Notes: a model not told the origin generated them from the sequence alone. Counted from the stretch's first letter, positions 1 to 12,324 are shown. The stretch is 64,000 nucleotides of DNA from Anaeramoeba flamelloides (GCA_027625915.1 JANTQA010000012.1:310001-374000); one strand, 5' to 3'. A program made the numbers and translations.

Positions 1-1090
1 TTATTTAAATGGAAGGAGAATCGATAAATGGGTTTTTTTACTTTTTTAAATTGTCTATTTTTCATGTAATGCTTCTTTCAATATAAATGTCCCAATTTTT
101 TTTAACAGTTTTTTTTATTTTTCTTTCTTTTATTTTTAGACAAAAAATAAATATCTCTTGAGTATAGATTGAATATTAAAATATAAATTTTTAAATTATA
201 ATAGATAACTTCAATTATTAAAAATATTTTTATTTAAAATTTGATTTTTAATGGGCCAATTATTATGAAAGATAGTTTATATATTAAATTTCAAAAAATT
301 GAAAAAATATTAGGCAATATTTTTTTCATAATACCAATAGTATATGGACATTAGAACCGACTTTATTAATAGCAATTATTTTATTATATCAATTCTTTTT
401 TTTTTTTTTTACTAATTATTTAACTGAATTCTTTTTATTTGTTTGAAAATCTTTTATTTAATTGTGAAATAATTGTAAATTCTATTGATACATTTCATCT
501 TTGTGTTTTTAATCACTCACTGAAAAAATTAAAATAGGGTTATTAATTATTGATTATAAATAAACAAATTAAAAAGTAGATATTGATACTCTAAGTTTAA
601 TTTCATAGGTTTTAAAAAAATTATTTTGGAAGAATTTTAAATTTGATTGTTTGATTTTTTTATCATTTATTTTTTTGTTCAATTAAAGAAAAAAATTGAT
701 TTGAGCTGGTCTTTGAATTATGGAAATTACATTTTGTTATGTTTGAAATAATTATTGTAATATTTTTGAAATTAAATAGATTTTTTATATTGAGTTATTC
801 CAAAACTTTTGTGGTTTTATTTTGAAAGTATATTTTTATACACATCCTTTACATATATTAAGATTTCTTTCTTGTTTCAAAGAAAAAATTATTTTTTTTT
901 GAATAATTCAGAAATATTTTGAATTTTAAACTTTTTAAATATGAAAAATTGGATCAAAATTTTTAAAAAATAATATTTCATCTCAGAAAATATCATTAAA
1001 AATGAGTTTGGTCTGATAGTAATCAGATTTTTACTTTGTTTTTCAATATAAAGATATGGAAAATATTTTTAGTAATTTCCAAGAGTATTT
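1..1090. mobile_element. D element (TTAA-type DNA transposon relic), degraded copy 1
   Basis: From about 360 to 1090 the sequence tracks the D repeat also found at 11072-12315, 44670-45901 and 61765-63720. Shared blocks include a stretch near 540-600 (TTATTAATTATTGATTATAA) and one near 1018-1045 (AATCAGATTTTTACTTTG). The left end is cut off by the window edge or too decayed to see, and the right terminal repeat is not intact. No coding potential is visible. It lies 3' of gene 1. Confidence 0.55.
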
Positions 1091-1129
1091 AATCATGATG
1101 AAAATAATTCTTTATATTTGTCTGGGGTG

Positions 1130-1850
1130 TCAATATCAGATATAATGAAACTTATTTTCTGAAAATAATTTACAAAACCGGTAATATTTTGGATGTATGA
1201 ATTACAATTTAACTAAAATGTGAAAATATTCTGAAAATCTTATAATAGATTTTTTTTTTGACAATTGATTCTAATTATCAGAGTCGATTACAAGTCATCT
1301 AATTTTTTTTTCCATTGGCTTTTCACAATTTTGATCACATTTTTTTTCATATCTTTAACAATATAGATAACAATATTTACAAACAAAAATTAATCAGAAC
1401 AATTGAAAAAAAGGTTTGGTTCCTTTGACTGAAAAAAAAGTTTATATCTTGAATCATTTTTTCAATTTTTTATTTATAATTTTTGTGAACTCACATTTTG
1501 AAATGTTAGTGATTTTTGTAAAAAAATAAGCAAAATTTTCTGTTTTTTTGAAAAAAATTATTCCATATTTGACAGATATTTATTATATTTAATATTACTT
1601 TTTAAATAATATTATAAAAAATTGTATGTGAAAATGAAATATTTCAAATTTTTTATTAAATTCAAAAAAAATATTATTAGAACATGTAAAATTGGATTTT
1701 CCAACTTAAAGTGTTAAATATCGTTAATAAATAATTTTCGATCAAATGATCCTTTATTAACCAATAGTGTTTATTCTAATTAAATTTATTAAAAAGCGAA
1801 AAATTAGCAAATGTTGAATTTATTTTGAAAAAAAATTTTAATGATAGTAT
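1130..1850. repeat. 3'-flank repeat F (copy at 34370-35110)
   Basis: This block shares a run of matches with 34370-35110, for example CGGTAATATTTTGGAT and ATGTTAGTGATTTTTGT-like segments. In gene 3 the same block leads directly into the sequence just downstream of exon 2. It is therefore best read as the duplicated 3' flank of the RCC1-BTB unit. A decayed MITE-3-like end (CCTTTGACTGAAAAAA) sits near 1419-1434. Confidence 0.5.
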
Positions 1851-1879
1851 TGTGTGTGTGTTAAAAACACAAAATTACC

Positions 1880-3712
1880 ATGTTTATTGTTTTGATTTCG
1901 AAACAATCTCCATGTGGTTATCTGAGTTTAGGCCTGGAAGAATGGAAAAAAATGAGATTTTTCAAAATGATATAAGATGATATTGAGGAGTTCAAACGAA
2001 ACAACAATTAATATCATCTTATCACCAGAACAATATCATTATTTAGAGTCTGGAAGCAGAATCAAAACCAAGAATTATAAAAGGTGATTGTTGAACCAAT
2101 AAAACAATATGAGATGCTATTTATTTTTTGGAACTCAGGGATCTAACTCATCAAAAAAAAAAAACAAACAAATAAATGTACCCAAAAAAAAACCTAATTT
2201 GTTATTTTTTAATGGTACTTTGAAGAACTTATTCTTAAAATGATTGAATTCACCAAATTTAAACTCTTTTTCAGTCAAAGGGGCCCATTTTTATTGAAGA
2301 AATCGAAGACATTCTAAGAGTTTAATTCATTACTCTTATCAAACTAAAATTTTCAATTTTTAGATCAAAATCATTTTTTCTCATTTTGTAAAATTTTGCT
2401 TTTTTTTTTTTCTTTTTTTTTTTTATTTTTTTTTAAAAATTAACTTCGAAAAAAAAAATGTTTGGAAAACCAAATAAACATTAAGATAAGTTAGGCTTTG
2501 TATGTTCTTTTAAAATTCATACATTTACAAGTAAAAAATCTTATTATCAACAATTTTAATTTCCTAAAGAAATAGAGAATTTTGCACGAGATGTTCCAAT
2601 GAATGGGTCCCAAAAAATTTTTTAACATTTTTTTTTTTGAAATTTATGGTTCGTTCAGGGTTTTCTTTTATAATTATCGACTCTTATATGAAGTTTATTA
2701 TTTCTAGTATTTCTAAACAATCTAAGTTTGGTTGATTCTTAAAAATAACGTGACTTTTTCATTTTTGGATGGGCCCCTTTGAGTGAAATGGAGTTTAGTT
2801 AGCGAAAACCTTGAAGTTTAATTTTGAATTTTCTCCAGTGGAGACAAAACTTGGTTTAAATTATATAGAGACAAACCTGATTGTCCATCCTTTCGATGAG
2901 ATCTATCTATCCTTTTATTGTCAGTTTGTCAGACAATTCTCAAAAACGATTAAACTTAAAAATACATCTATTTTTCATTCTTAACAATGGATGATTTTGA
3001 AGATTCCTCTAAAAATTTACTTGATTTAGCATAAGAGAGTAAAAAAAACTGTTTTTATTTTTTTTCCATTTTTCTAAAGTGAAAATTTTTATAATTTATT
3101 TTTAATCTACTTTTTAAAAACCTCTTAAAAATAGTCTTTTTCTCCTTTTTTCGAAGGAAAAAGAGAACAAACCTATTTTTATTTTTTTAAAAATGATATT
3201 TCTTTTTTTTTTGAAATCAGAAAAAAAAAATCTTTTCTATTTAGACATTATTAATAATAAAGAAATAGAATTTATTCCCATTCCAAATATTCCCCAAATG
3301 ATCAAGAACTTTTTTTTTTAGTTTTTCTTGAAGAGTATTTTGTTTCTATGGTGCAAAATATGTATGCAATTGGTTTTGATTTGAAACACTTGCAAATCTC
3401 AGTATTATCAACTAAACAACTTCATAAAAATTACTAAAGTACTGTAAAATAACTTTAAATAACAGATTTAAAGACAAATTTTATCAATAAAATACTTCTT
3501 AATTCACTTTATTAGAATTGGAAATGAGAAATTCAGAAAATTTTTGAAACTTTACCTAATAATACAAGTAATTCCCAAAATCTTTCCACAACAACTACAA
3601 TGCTATTTTAAACTTTTAAGAGTTCTAAAGTGTTTCTTATCTGTAGTTATCAAAAATTATTTTACAAATTTCACAAAGAAGTTTGAGTTTAAAAAAAAAA
3701 ATAAATAGTTAA
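1880..3712. other. 1.8 kb segment absent from the gene 3 flank
   Basis: In the flank of gene 3 the F block runs straight into the exon-2-proximal block (35110 to 35140). Here they are separated by about 1.8 kb of AT-rich sequence containing one clear MITE (2262-2795). Apart from that MITE I see no gene, RNA or element ends. Confidence 0.4.
2262..2795. mobile_element. MITE-3, Tc1/mariner-like, 534 bp
   Basis: The left end reads AACTCTTTTTCAGTCAAAG followed by GGGCCCA. The right end is its near-perfect inverse (TGGGCCCCTTTGAGTGAAA then GGAGTT). A TA dinucleotide abuts both ends (2260-2261 and 2796-2797), as expected of a Tc1/mariner target-site duplication. There is no coding sequence, so it must have been mobilised in trans. 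Another clear copy lies at 46001-46702 and a decayed one at about 16724-17277. Confidence 0.85.
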
Positions 3713-3719
3713 TTTATTT

Positions 3720-4260
3720 TTGAGTTTATAACTTCTTTTCTTGATCTAAATTCTATCTTAGTCAAAATTTTTGATTTAGTATTATAAATTAATTTTTGAT
3801 AAATGTGAATTAATTTGCAATAACATTTTTGACTTTTTTATTTGTAGAAACAAAAAATTAAAAATTAAAAATGTATTTTTACTTTGATTCCATTCAAAAA
3901 TAATAAAACAAATCATATTTTATAATTTCAAAGTTTCAATAACCTGTAACACTAAAAACTTTTTTTTTTTCGATCCATTCTTACTCTAAAAATTTATCAA
4001 CAATCAAATTATTAAAATTTAATAAATTACTTTCAAATTTTTTAGAAATTATTCTTTATTTATTGTTTTTTTTTCAATCAATCAAAGATGAAAAATTCTT
4101 TAAATAATTTATAAAAATCCAAAGTTAAATAAAATGATAAAAATAATAAAAAAAATAAAAATTTAAAATAGAAAAAAATAAATAATTGTTTTATTTAATC
4201 GAAAAGTTATAGGATTTGAATGTAAAAAGGATTTTTTTCTAAATTAGAATTACGAATTTG
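3720..4260. repeat. Conserved 3' flank of gene 1 (copy at 35140-35690)
   Basis: This region immediately follows the stop codon of gene 1 and aligns with the same position behind gene 3 (for example TTCTATCTTAGTCAA against TTCTATCTTGGTCAA). It carries long A and T runs in which a minus-strand poly(A) signal could lie, but I cannot single one out. Confidence 0.5.
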
Positions 4261-4270
4261 TTTGATTAAA

Positions 4271-5358
4271 CTATTTTTTAGAACATTTTTCAAAAATATC
4301 CATCATTGGAATTGTGGGATTTAATTGATAATATTCAACAATATCTTCAAATTCTTCTTTAATGAATTCTTGGTCTGTGTCTGCAGTGATTGGTAGTTCG
4401 TCAGTGTATAAAAATGAAATTAATAATTCAATGGTTTCTAATGATTTCCCAGAATAATCTTTGACTTTTTGTAAATTTTCTTCAAGATTTTGAAACATAT
4501 TCAAAAATAATCCACTTCTGGCTGCTAAGATAAATTTATGAATATATAATTCTTCTTCTTCTTCTTCTTCATCATCTTCTTCTTCATTTTTCACAACAAG
4601 TTTAAAATCAGAAGTTTGTTCATCAAATAATAATTGTTTTAAATCATTTGTTAATAATTTGGTTTTTTGTGCATTTTGGATTCCAAAATGATTTAAAATT
4701 TCATTTGTTCTTTTGAAATTGATCATTTGATCACAATAAATCCATTTTAACAAATCTTGAATTTCATTTAATTTGCAATTTGATTCCAAATATTTTTTGA
4801 TCAAATCAAATGATTTTTCAATCCTTGTCTCAATTAATATTTTATGAACTGGAATATCTTTGATATCACAATCAGACAAGTATCCATTTTTTAATAACTT
4901 TTCAAGATCTTGACTTAAATATGAATTTGATTTTAAGAAATAGATTAAATTTTGATCACAGCATTTAATTTGATTATAAGTTGAAAGTTCATTGGTTAGA
5001 TTATTTCCTGTTTGAATTTTTCTAATTACTGATGAATTACTGGAATCAGAACCACCAAATAACCCCTCAACCCAAATTTCATTATCTTGTGTTAATATTA
5101 CAAATAACTCATAACCACAATCAATTTCTTTAATGATTGTATTATTATTTTTAAATTGTGGATATTGTTTAAATTCTGTTAAATCACTTCCAAACCCTGT
5201 TATTATATTACTACCAGCTACATAAAGTTTTCCATCATTTGTCAGAATAGAAGAAAAGCGGTATACAAGTCTGATTTTTGAAATATCTTCAACAGGGAAT
5301 TCAAGTTTCATTTGGGTTGGTACCAAATCATTCTTTTTGTGTCCCAATCCTAATTCAC
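4271..5358 (-). CDS. Gene 1 exon 2: RCC1 repeats + two BTB domains
   Basis: This is the second and last exon of gene 1, residues 213-574. Its acceptor is an AG preceded by an A-rich tract, and the first full codons read GAA TTA GGA. Joined to exon 1 this completes an RCC1 repeat (SGELGLGHKK). RCC1 blades continue to about residue 355. A first BTB/POZ-like domain follows (about 363-439, with DIPVHKIL and LLKWIYCDQ), then a second (about 451-561, with SDFKLVV, LYIHKFILAARSGLF and LISFLYTDELPI). An acidic tract encoded by a CTT/CTC-type microsatellite (about 471-483) lies inside BTB2. RCC1-BTB proteins are often Cullin-3 adaptors; that role is inferred here. There is no in-frame ATG near the exon start, so it depends on exon 1. 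The stop is at 4271-4273. Confidence 0.88.
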
Positions 5359-5547
5359 CTTTTTTTGTATTTATTATTTTTAATTTTTTAGTATTTTTAA
5401 TTTATTTTTTTAAGAATTTATTAGAATTTTATTTTTTTTGATTTGATTGGATTTATCGAATTAGATTTAAGTATTTATATTAATTAGATTTACTTATGAT
5501 TGGAATTATAAAGAAATCAGAAAGTATAAATTTTTATTTTATTTTTA

Positions 5548-5745
5548 TTATTAACATATGGTGGTTATATTAATCACGTTGAATGACATTTGGATTTTTG
5601 TTTTTTTTTACAAATTAGTGCAAGTGCACCACAGAATACAGTTGGGCGTAATCGTTAGTAATAAAGTAAATATGTTTTCCATAATTTAAATGAATAACGT
5701 AAATTTTTTGATTTACATCTATTCTTTAAAATTAAAAAAAAACCT
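5548..5745. repeat. Conserved intronic block (copy at 23918-24110)
   Basis: About 200 bp shared between the introns of genes 1 and 2, including ATATTAATCACGTTGAATGA and CAGTTGGGCGTAAT. It lies a few hundred bases upstream of exon 2 in gene 1. In gene 2 it is displaced about 5 kb by inserted DNA. I see no open frame. It may simply be ancestral intron sequence, or a small conserved non-coding element. Confidence 0.5.
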
Positions 5746-6162
5746 AACAACAAAAAGGTGAATTTTAAAAAATTTGACTTTAGTGAAAAAAAAAAACTAA
5801 AATAAACTAAAAAAAGAGACCATTTTTTACATTCTTGATGTCAAGATTGAAAAAAAAAATTAATTTTTTGAAAATTAAGAGTTAAAAAGCATCATTTTTG
5901 GAAGTAATTTAAGATCAAGCTACTGAGTTAGATTGGTGTATGTCCAAAAATTAGTCTTGATTTTTTATTGTTGACAACATATTAATTAACTCCTTTTTTT
6001 GTTTTTAAATTTACCTATAAAAAAAAATTTCTTTGCTTTTTTTTTGCAATCCAACATTATAATTTATCATTTTATTGTGTTTTTTTTTTTTTTCTTCTTA
6101 TTTTCAAAAATACAATAAATAAAATTAACTAAATCCACTAGAAAAAAATAAAAACCAACTAA

Positions 6163-6657
6163 ATCTACTTAAAAAAACAAGAGGGAAACAAATTTAATAA
6201 GAACAAACAAAAACTAGGAATAAATGATAACAACAAACAAAAACCAACAACAAATGACCCAACTTACAAACTCAAACCAAACAAGCATAGTATCCAGCTC
6301 CAAGTTTCTACAAGATCCAATAACACTATTGATAGTATCACTGATAGTAATAACATCATAACCAACCAGAAAAACAGTATTAATAGCAAAATCAACACAC
6401 ATTCAAATAGATCTAAAAAAATCAACTTCAATAACAAAAACACCAACAACAATAACAAAATTCTAAAATCAAAAAAAAAAATAACAATAATAATTAAAAT
6501 CAAAATTATAATGTTTATTATCACATCTATCTATAATTTATTTCTTCTTTTTGGTTCTTTTTACACTCATAAAACAGATTTCATTTTCAAATTTATCTAT
6601 ATATTTTTTTTAACTTTTTTTATGAATTCTTTTTTGATAATAAATTATAGAAGTTAA
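6163..6657 (+). other. Open frame without start, Asn/Lys/Ser-rich
   Basis: The plus strand is open for 164 codons in a frame rich in Asn, Lys, Thr, Ser and Ile (for example SINSKINTHSNRSKK) before turning hydrophobic near its end. The first in-frame ATG comes only at about 6511. The strand is unusually poor in T from about 6180 to 6510 and uses many codons ending in C (AAC, ATC, ACC), unlike the surrounding intron. It could be a fragment of a low-complexity coding exon or simply a skewed simple-sequence tract. It resembles no family I recognise. Confidence 0.25.
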
Positions 6658-6822
6658 GTTCTTATAATTATCCCATATTTTTTAAATCTTATTATTTTTT
6701 TTAAAACAAAAAAATTAATTTAATTGAGAAACATTTGTTAATTTTCATCAATAAATTTTTGAATTTTTTTTTTTTATTTTTTAAAAATAAAAATTATTTT
6801 ATATATATATATTAATAAGATA

Positions 6823-7172
6823 AAGCAATTTCAAACCTGGTGCGCACGATCTAACTTATCTTAAAATTTTCAATTTCCATTAAAATTTCTTTGAACTTAA
6901 AGATCTGTTAAAACTAAATTAAGGTTTTAACCCCAAAACTCAAGAATACCTGAATGAAAAGCTTCGTAAACAACTTTTCACTTTTTTTTTAAACTTTTTT
7001 GAAATTATTGAAAAAAGATTCCATTTTGTAAGGGATCTTGGATATTAAGGACATTACAAGAAGATTTGAGTCCAAAATAACAATTTTCCTTTTCAATTGT
7101 AAGGAGTTTAAAGAAAGTTTAATGAAAAATTTAAGTTAAGTTAGATCGTGCGCAACAGGTTTGAAATTGCTG
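6823..7172. mobile_element. MITE-1, Tc1/mariner-like, 350 bp
   Basis: The terminal inverted repeats are about 50 bp long, starting AGCAATTTCAAACCTG and continuing through GCGCACGATCTAACTTA; the right end is the inverse with few differences. A TA flanks each side (6821-6822 and 7173-7174). There is no coding content. It lies about 140 bp upstream of the start of the LINE A copy. Confidence 0.88.
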
Positions 7173-7309
7173 TAACAATTAATTTTTTATTAAAAAATAT
7201 TTTTCAATGATTATACTGAACTTTATTTTTTTATCAAATTGATGATTTCATCCAATTAATTTTTTTTTTCGAAAGATAGTAAAAAAAAAAAAATTTAAAT
7301 CAATTTATC

Positions 7310-9840
7310 AAAGATATAGATATAATTTATAAAGAAAACAAAATGACCATAAAATTGCTCCATTAATTAAAAACATTCTAAGTAATCCTAACTTAATTCA
7401 TCGTATCAAAAAAATAAACAAAGAAGCTTGGAATAAATTCATTGATGAAATAAATGTGGAGTTTACTAAAAACAAAAATTTTTGGAAAAAAATAAATTTA
7501 ATAAGGTCTAAAAAGATGAAAATGATTTTAGATAATAAAAATATGATTGAAGAATATTTTGCCCATATTCAAAAAAATTCAATTGAACCAAGTAAAAATA
7601 TTTTAAATTATATAAAAAATTTAAAAATTAAAAATTTAAAAGAGTTTAAAATTGATATATTTTTTCCAATCATTGAAAATATCAAAAACACTATGTAAAA
7701 TTTAAAAAATAAATCTATAAAAGGTTTTCAAAAAATTGAAAATTTGAAATATATTTGTGAAGATGAAAATAATATTGATTTAAACCAAATTGAAAATAAA
7801 AGTTATGAAAATTATTTAATTACAATTCAGAAAATATTTAATAACTGGCTATTTAATCCTAATAAGAATAATATTGAATATATTAAAAAAAGATCAATTT
7901 TATTTATACATAAAAAAGGAAATGAGGGGGTAGCTTTGAATTATCTACCAATTTCTATTAACCAAAGTCTACCAAGATTATTTCTAAAAATGTTATATAA
8001 ACTAATCGAACCCTGTTGGGAATTTATTCAAAAATCTCAATTTGGGTTTAGAAAATAATATGATACTCGTATTGCAGTATTAAACTTCTAAAATACTTTT
8101 AATTAAGATAAAATAAAATAATGAAAATGGAAATAATAAAACTTATATTATAATGATTGATATAGCAAAATGTTTTGATTCAATTAGTTTTAAAATAATT
8201 AGAAAAACAATAAAAAAATTTATTTTAAATAAAATTATTAAAATTTTTTTATTAAAATATTATCAAGGAGAAGGTCTTGGCATATTCCAAGGAGACCCAC
8301 TATCGCCTATTTCATTTGCTCTAATTTCACACTTTCTTTTATTAAAAATCATTCAGTTTAACAAATCATTGTCAAATGTTTGCAGATGATTTAATCCGAA
8401 TTATATTAGGGAATATGAATCAGATAAATGAAAAATTACATGCTATATATCAAGTAATTGTCCAATTTGGATTAAAACCTAATGAAGATAAAACAGTTGT
8501 TTCAAAATACTTTAAAAAAATTAAATATTTGGGTATTTATTTAGATAAAATTTCACATATAGTTTATAATTTAAAAAAATCTAAAGAAACATATAATAAC
8601 TGCAAACAGTTATTCAATAACAACTCACTTAACAATAGTTTAAAAATTAGATTATTTAAATCTTTTATCATATGCCAATTGACATATAGGATTGAAAATA
8701 TATAATTATGAAATAAAAACTTTTAATTATTTAAATTCTTGGATTAATTCCTGTATTACTGAAATATGTAAAATAAACAGAAAAACACCAATTCTTATTT
8801 ACAAAACAGAATTTAAAATAGAAAATCTGATAATTTCTATCAATAAAAAGAAATTTAAATTCAAAAAGAAATTAGGAAATTTATCTCTTCCTTATTTGGA
8901 AAAATTAATAAAGTTTAATCAAAGAATAAATAATAAAATTAATTGGAATTCAAAAGATTTAATTGAACTAAAGAAAGAAATATACAAATACACATATAAC
9001 GAGTTGTTGAATTCAACAAGTTGGAAGTGTTGTTATGTTTTCCAAAATTTAAAAGAATTGAGTAAAATCAAAGATTTTTCTCTATTCTTTTGAATTCTGG
9101 AAAACCGCCGTTAGCTTTTCTTTAATTTGATAAATAATAAGAATAAGTCAAAAATTTTCTTTTAATTTCTTAAATTAAAAAAAAGCGCCGTTAGGTTTTC
9201 TTGAGTTTTCTGTTTATTTGTGAAGTGTTCTAGGTTTTTTTTACTTTTTGAAATAAACAGAAAATTTTAATAAATTTTCTGAAATTTTATTTCAGAATTA
9301 AAAAAAACCTAAAGAAAATCGATAGATTTTACAAATAAAACAGTAAACCTCAAGAAAACCTAGGAACTTGACGGCACTTGACGACACTCCATAAAAATAT
9401 TTCACAATAAATAAAAAATCAAAATTATTTATTTAAAACTCAAAAATTTAAGTTATCCCTCAAGCTCAACAATTCTAAAATTCAGAACATTCACCAACTG
9501 TTTAAATAGATATTACTATGTAATTGATTAAAAATTCAAATAAATTTTGTCCTTTATGTTTAAAATATAAACAAAAGGAAATTATAGATAATATTGATCA
9601 CTTTTTATGGATATGTCCTTTCTATGAAAAAGATAGATTAATTTTTCAACAATAAATTAAAAGAAATAAATCTTAATTAATTGATTTTAAACTGTGATAG
9701 TTTGAAATTATTTTCATTAATTAATAATCGTGAAATCTATGATTTTACGCTTAAATTTCTGAAAGGGAATTTAAGTCTAAGAGTAACTAGAGTGTAATTT
9801 ACACTTCTTCAATAATAAAAAAAAAAATAAAAAAAAAAAT
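7310..9840 (+). mobile_element. LINE family A, copy 1 (5'-truncated, broken)
   Basis: This non-LTR retrotransposon lies antisense to gene 1 in its intron. The start is approximate: LINE-like coding is visible from 7333 and no endonuclease remains. Reverse transcriptase motifs follow in order: the ISINQSLPRLFLK block and QFGFRK (7940-8057), MIDIAKCFDSI (8153 onward), QGDPLSP (about 8291), FADDLI (about 8379), KYLGIYLDK (about 8524). A C-terminal Cys/His knuckle region (CPLC-like, HFLW.CP) lies near 9550-9620. The 3' end has a short hairpin around GTGTAATTTACAC followed by A-rich sequence. Several frame breaks and stops show it is dead. A palindromic insert at 9028-9395 interrupts it. Copies 2 and 3 are at 32570-33665 and 36881-38623. 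Confidence 0.88.
9028..9395 (+). repeat. Palindromic hairpin insert with 10-bp tandem end, inside LINE A copy 1
   Basis: Comparison with uninterrupted LINE A copy 3 shows that this stretch is inserted between AAGTTGGAA and AAAAATATTTCACAAT of the LINE. It starts with a ~65 bp hairpin (arms TTTCCAAAATTTAAAAGAAT and ATTCTTTTGAATTCTGGAAA). It continues with a second set of palindromes (CGTTAGG... and ...CCTAA) and ends in two units of the 10-mer GGMACTTGAC plus GACACTCC. LINE A copy 2 has the same insert at the same site but with only the first hairpin, so the second set (about 9105-9358) looks like an insertion into the insert. Confidence 0.75.
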
Positions 9841-9873
9841 ATTTTATTACAGAGTCCAATTTTGCAAAATATA

Positions 9874-10668
9874 TTACTTTTCAAAATTTTGACTAACTTT
9901 ATAATGTAAGTGGAAGTTATTTTGCTGGTTTTATCATAGTATTCTTATCACAATATATTTATCAATTTTTGGGATCAGAATCATTTTTTCATTTTTTTTG
10001 TTTTGCTTCTTCAATTTTTTGTTTTTCTTTCTTTTTCTTGATTCTTAATTTTGCAAATTTTTGTTTTGCTTTTTCAAATTTTTGCAAATTTTTGTTTGGA
10101 TTTCTTTTTCTTGAGACTTTATTTTTTATTTTTATTTTTTTATTCTTATTTTTTTTCTTGGTCTTTTTCTTTTTCTTGATACTTTATTTTTTTACTTTTT
10201 CAAATTTTTATTATTCTTTTTCCTTTACTTTTGTTTTGCTTTTTCAATTTCACTTTTTTTTCACTTTTTTTTTTCTTTTTTTTATTTTCAAAAAGATCAA
10301 GTTTTTGCAAAAAAACTTGATCTTGTAAAAAGACCAATAATCAATATGAAAATTGTGACTATGTAATGTCTTTTAAAATAATTTTAATTATGAGCAAAAA
10401 TTCTTCTTCTTAAAACTTTTTTCACTGAAAATTTCAGTAATAAAAAATTTGCAATGCTGATTTTCTAAAATTGTAACTCACTTTTTTTTTATGTTTTTGG
10501 TTTTTATATTTTTTTTTAATTTTTTTAAAATATTGAGTTTTTATAATTTTAGAATGTTTTAAAAGTGTATTATGAATCAGAATTAATTATTAGTTGTTCT
10601 TGAATACTAAATGGTATATATATATATATATTTAATTTATTATTTCAGGTGAGTCACAATTTTTAAAA
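9874..10668. mobile_element. MITE-5 copy 1 (TIR TWTTTTCAAAAATT)
   Basis: Left end TACTTTTCAAAATTTTGAC; right end GTGAGTCACAATTTTTAAAA, its imperfect inverse. The interior matches 57947-58527, for example GGGATCAGAATCATTTTTT and GACTATGTAATGTCTTT. On the minus strand both copies carry a Lys-rich, coiled-coil-like stretch (FEKAKQKFAKL here, FEKAELKFAKL there), perhaps a captured or relic coding fragment. It lies just beyond the A-rich tail of LINE A copy 1. Confidence 0.65.
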
Positions 10669-11071
10669 TGGAGATTTATTAAGCAAAAATTTTTATTCTT
10701 TAAATTTTGAAAAAAGTCATTTTATTGTTTTCTAAAAATGAATAATAAAAAATAACAAAATAATTTTCGAATTTTGAAAAATTTATTTCACAAATCATTT
10801 GAAATTATTTATACAAATCCTTATAACAATTTAAATCATTTTTTCAATAAAAAAAATGATTTTGAATTTTGAGTAATAAAATTACAAAATTCTCAAATAT
10901 CTTGTTGAAAATTTTAATGTTGAAAAATCCGAATTTCATATTCTGAGAACAAAAACACAATTTCAAAGTTAAATTTGTAAATGATTTTTCAAATTTTAAT
11001 AGTTAAAACTACCCTTCTTAAAAGAATACAATGATTTTTCAATATTTTGAATAAATCAATTTTTTGGTTAA

Positions 11072-12315
11072 GGGACTAGTAACTCTTATTTATTTTAATC
11101 CCCAAAGGTAATAGAGTAATTATTTACACAAGGATACAATTAAACACGATAAGGAAATTCATTTATCAACTTTAGAGAGATGGATAATCATTTTTCCCAG
11201 ATTTCATTTTTCTCAATTATATTTCAGTCAAAAGGTCTTATCTGATACTTTTTTGTTGGGTTTTTTGGATCAACTTGCTAAAAAAAAAATTTGCAAAAAA
11301 ATTTAATTTTCAAGAAAAATCACTTTTAGTAATTTCTGAGAGTCCTACGAACAAGTAACCATTGAAACTTTTAATCTTATTTTTAAAAAATACAAAAAAT
11401 AAAAATAAATCAAATCTTGAATCCTTGTAGATCTAAATAAAATGTTCATTTATTTTATATTAAAATTGTTATTAAATTTCTTGGAATTTAAAAGACTATT
11501 CAATATCCTTTTTCAAATATAAAGAGTATAAACAAGGAACTTTTTGTAGAAAAATCAGTTATTTGATAATATCTATTATTTTTTTTATTATTAAAAATAT
11601 GCATTTGAATTTGTTTTATTTGTTTGAGAGAATCTATAAAAAATTGAGATTTAATTGTGCAGTTTTATTTGATACTTTTAATCTTTGGGTTCTATACCAA
11701 CTCACTGAACAAATTAAGGTTTGGTTATTTAATTATTGATTATAAATAATCAAATTAAAAAGTATTTCTTTAGATTATAAGTTGTTTTTTCCAATTCCTG
11801 AAATTTTAAAAAAGTATTTTGGGAGAATTTTTAATTCGATTGTTTGGTTCTTTTTCTCAGATTTTTTTATTAAATAAAGAGAAAAAATTGATTTGGACTG
11901 TTCTTTGAATCAAATAATTATATTTTTTTCAAGTTTAAAATAATTATTGTATTTTTTTTGAAATTAAGTAGATTTTTTAAACTTAGTTATTCTAGAACTT
12001 TTGTGGTTTTCATTTTTATAGTGTATTTTTGTACACTTCCTTCACAGGCAATAAGATTTCAATTTTTTTTCAAAGAAAATAATTTTTTTGGAAATAATTC
12101 AGAAATATGTTGAATTTTGAACTTTTTCAAAAAGAAGAAAAAATGTATTAGAATTTTTAAAAAACAATAATTCATTTCTGAAAGTAGCAATAAAAATTAA
12201 GTTTTATCTTGTAGTAATCAGATTTTTACTTTGTTTTTCAATTTCAAGATGTGGTAAAATTTTTTTGAATTGGCTATTGGGTTTACTTGAAGATTTTTTT
12301 TAGTTTACGAGTCTC
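11072..12315. mobile_element. D element, 1244 bp, TTAA-flanked DNA transposon
   Basis: TTAA precedes the left end (11068-11071) and follows the right end (12316-12319). The termini read GGGACTAGTAA and, inverted, GAGACTCGTAA. TTAA duplication is the hallmark of piggyBac-type insertion. No transposase is encoded, so it would be non-autonomous. This is the most complete of four copies in the window. It sits in the intron of gene 1, just downstream of exon 1. Confidence 0.75.
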
Positions 12316-12324
12316 TTAACATAA

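Noticed and set aside
9969-10328. 119-codon Phe/Leu-rich open frame on the plus strand
   Set aside because: It is the complement of Lys-rich simple sequence within MITE-5; the T runs alone explain it.
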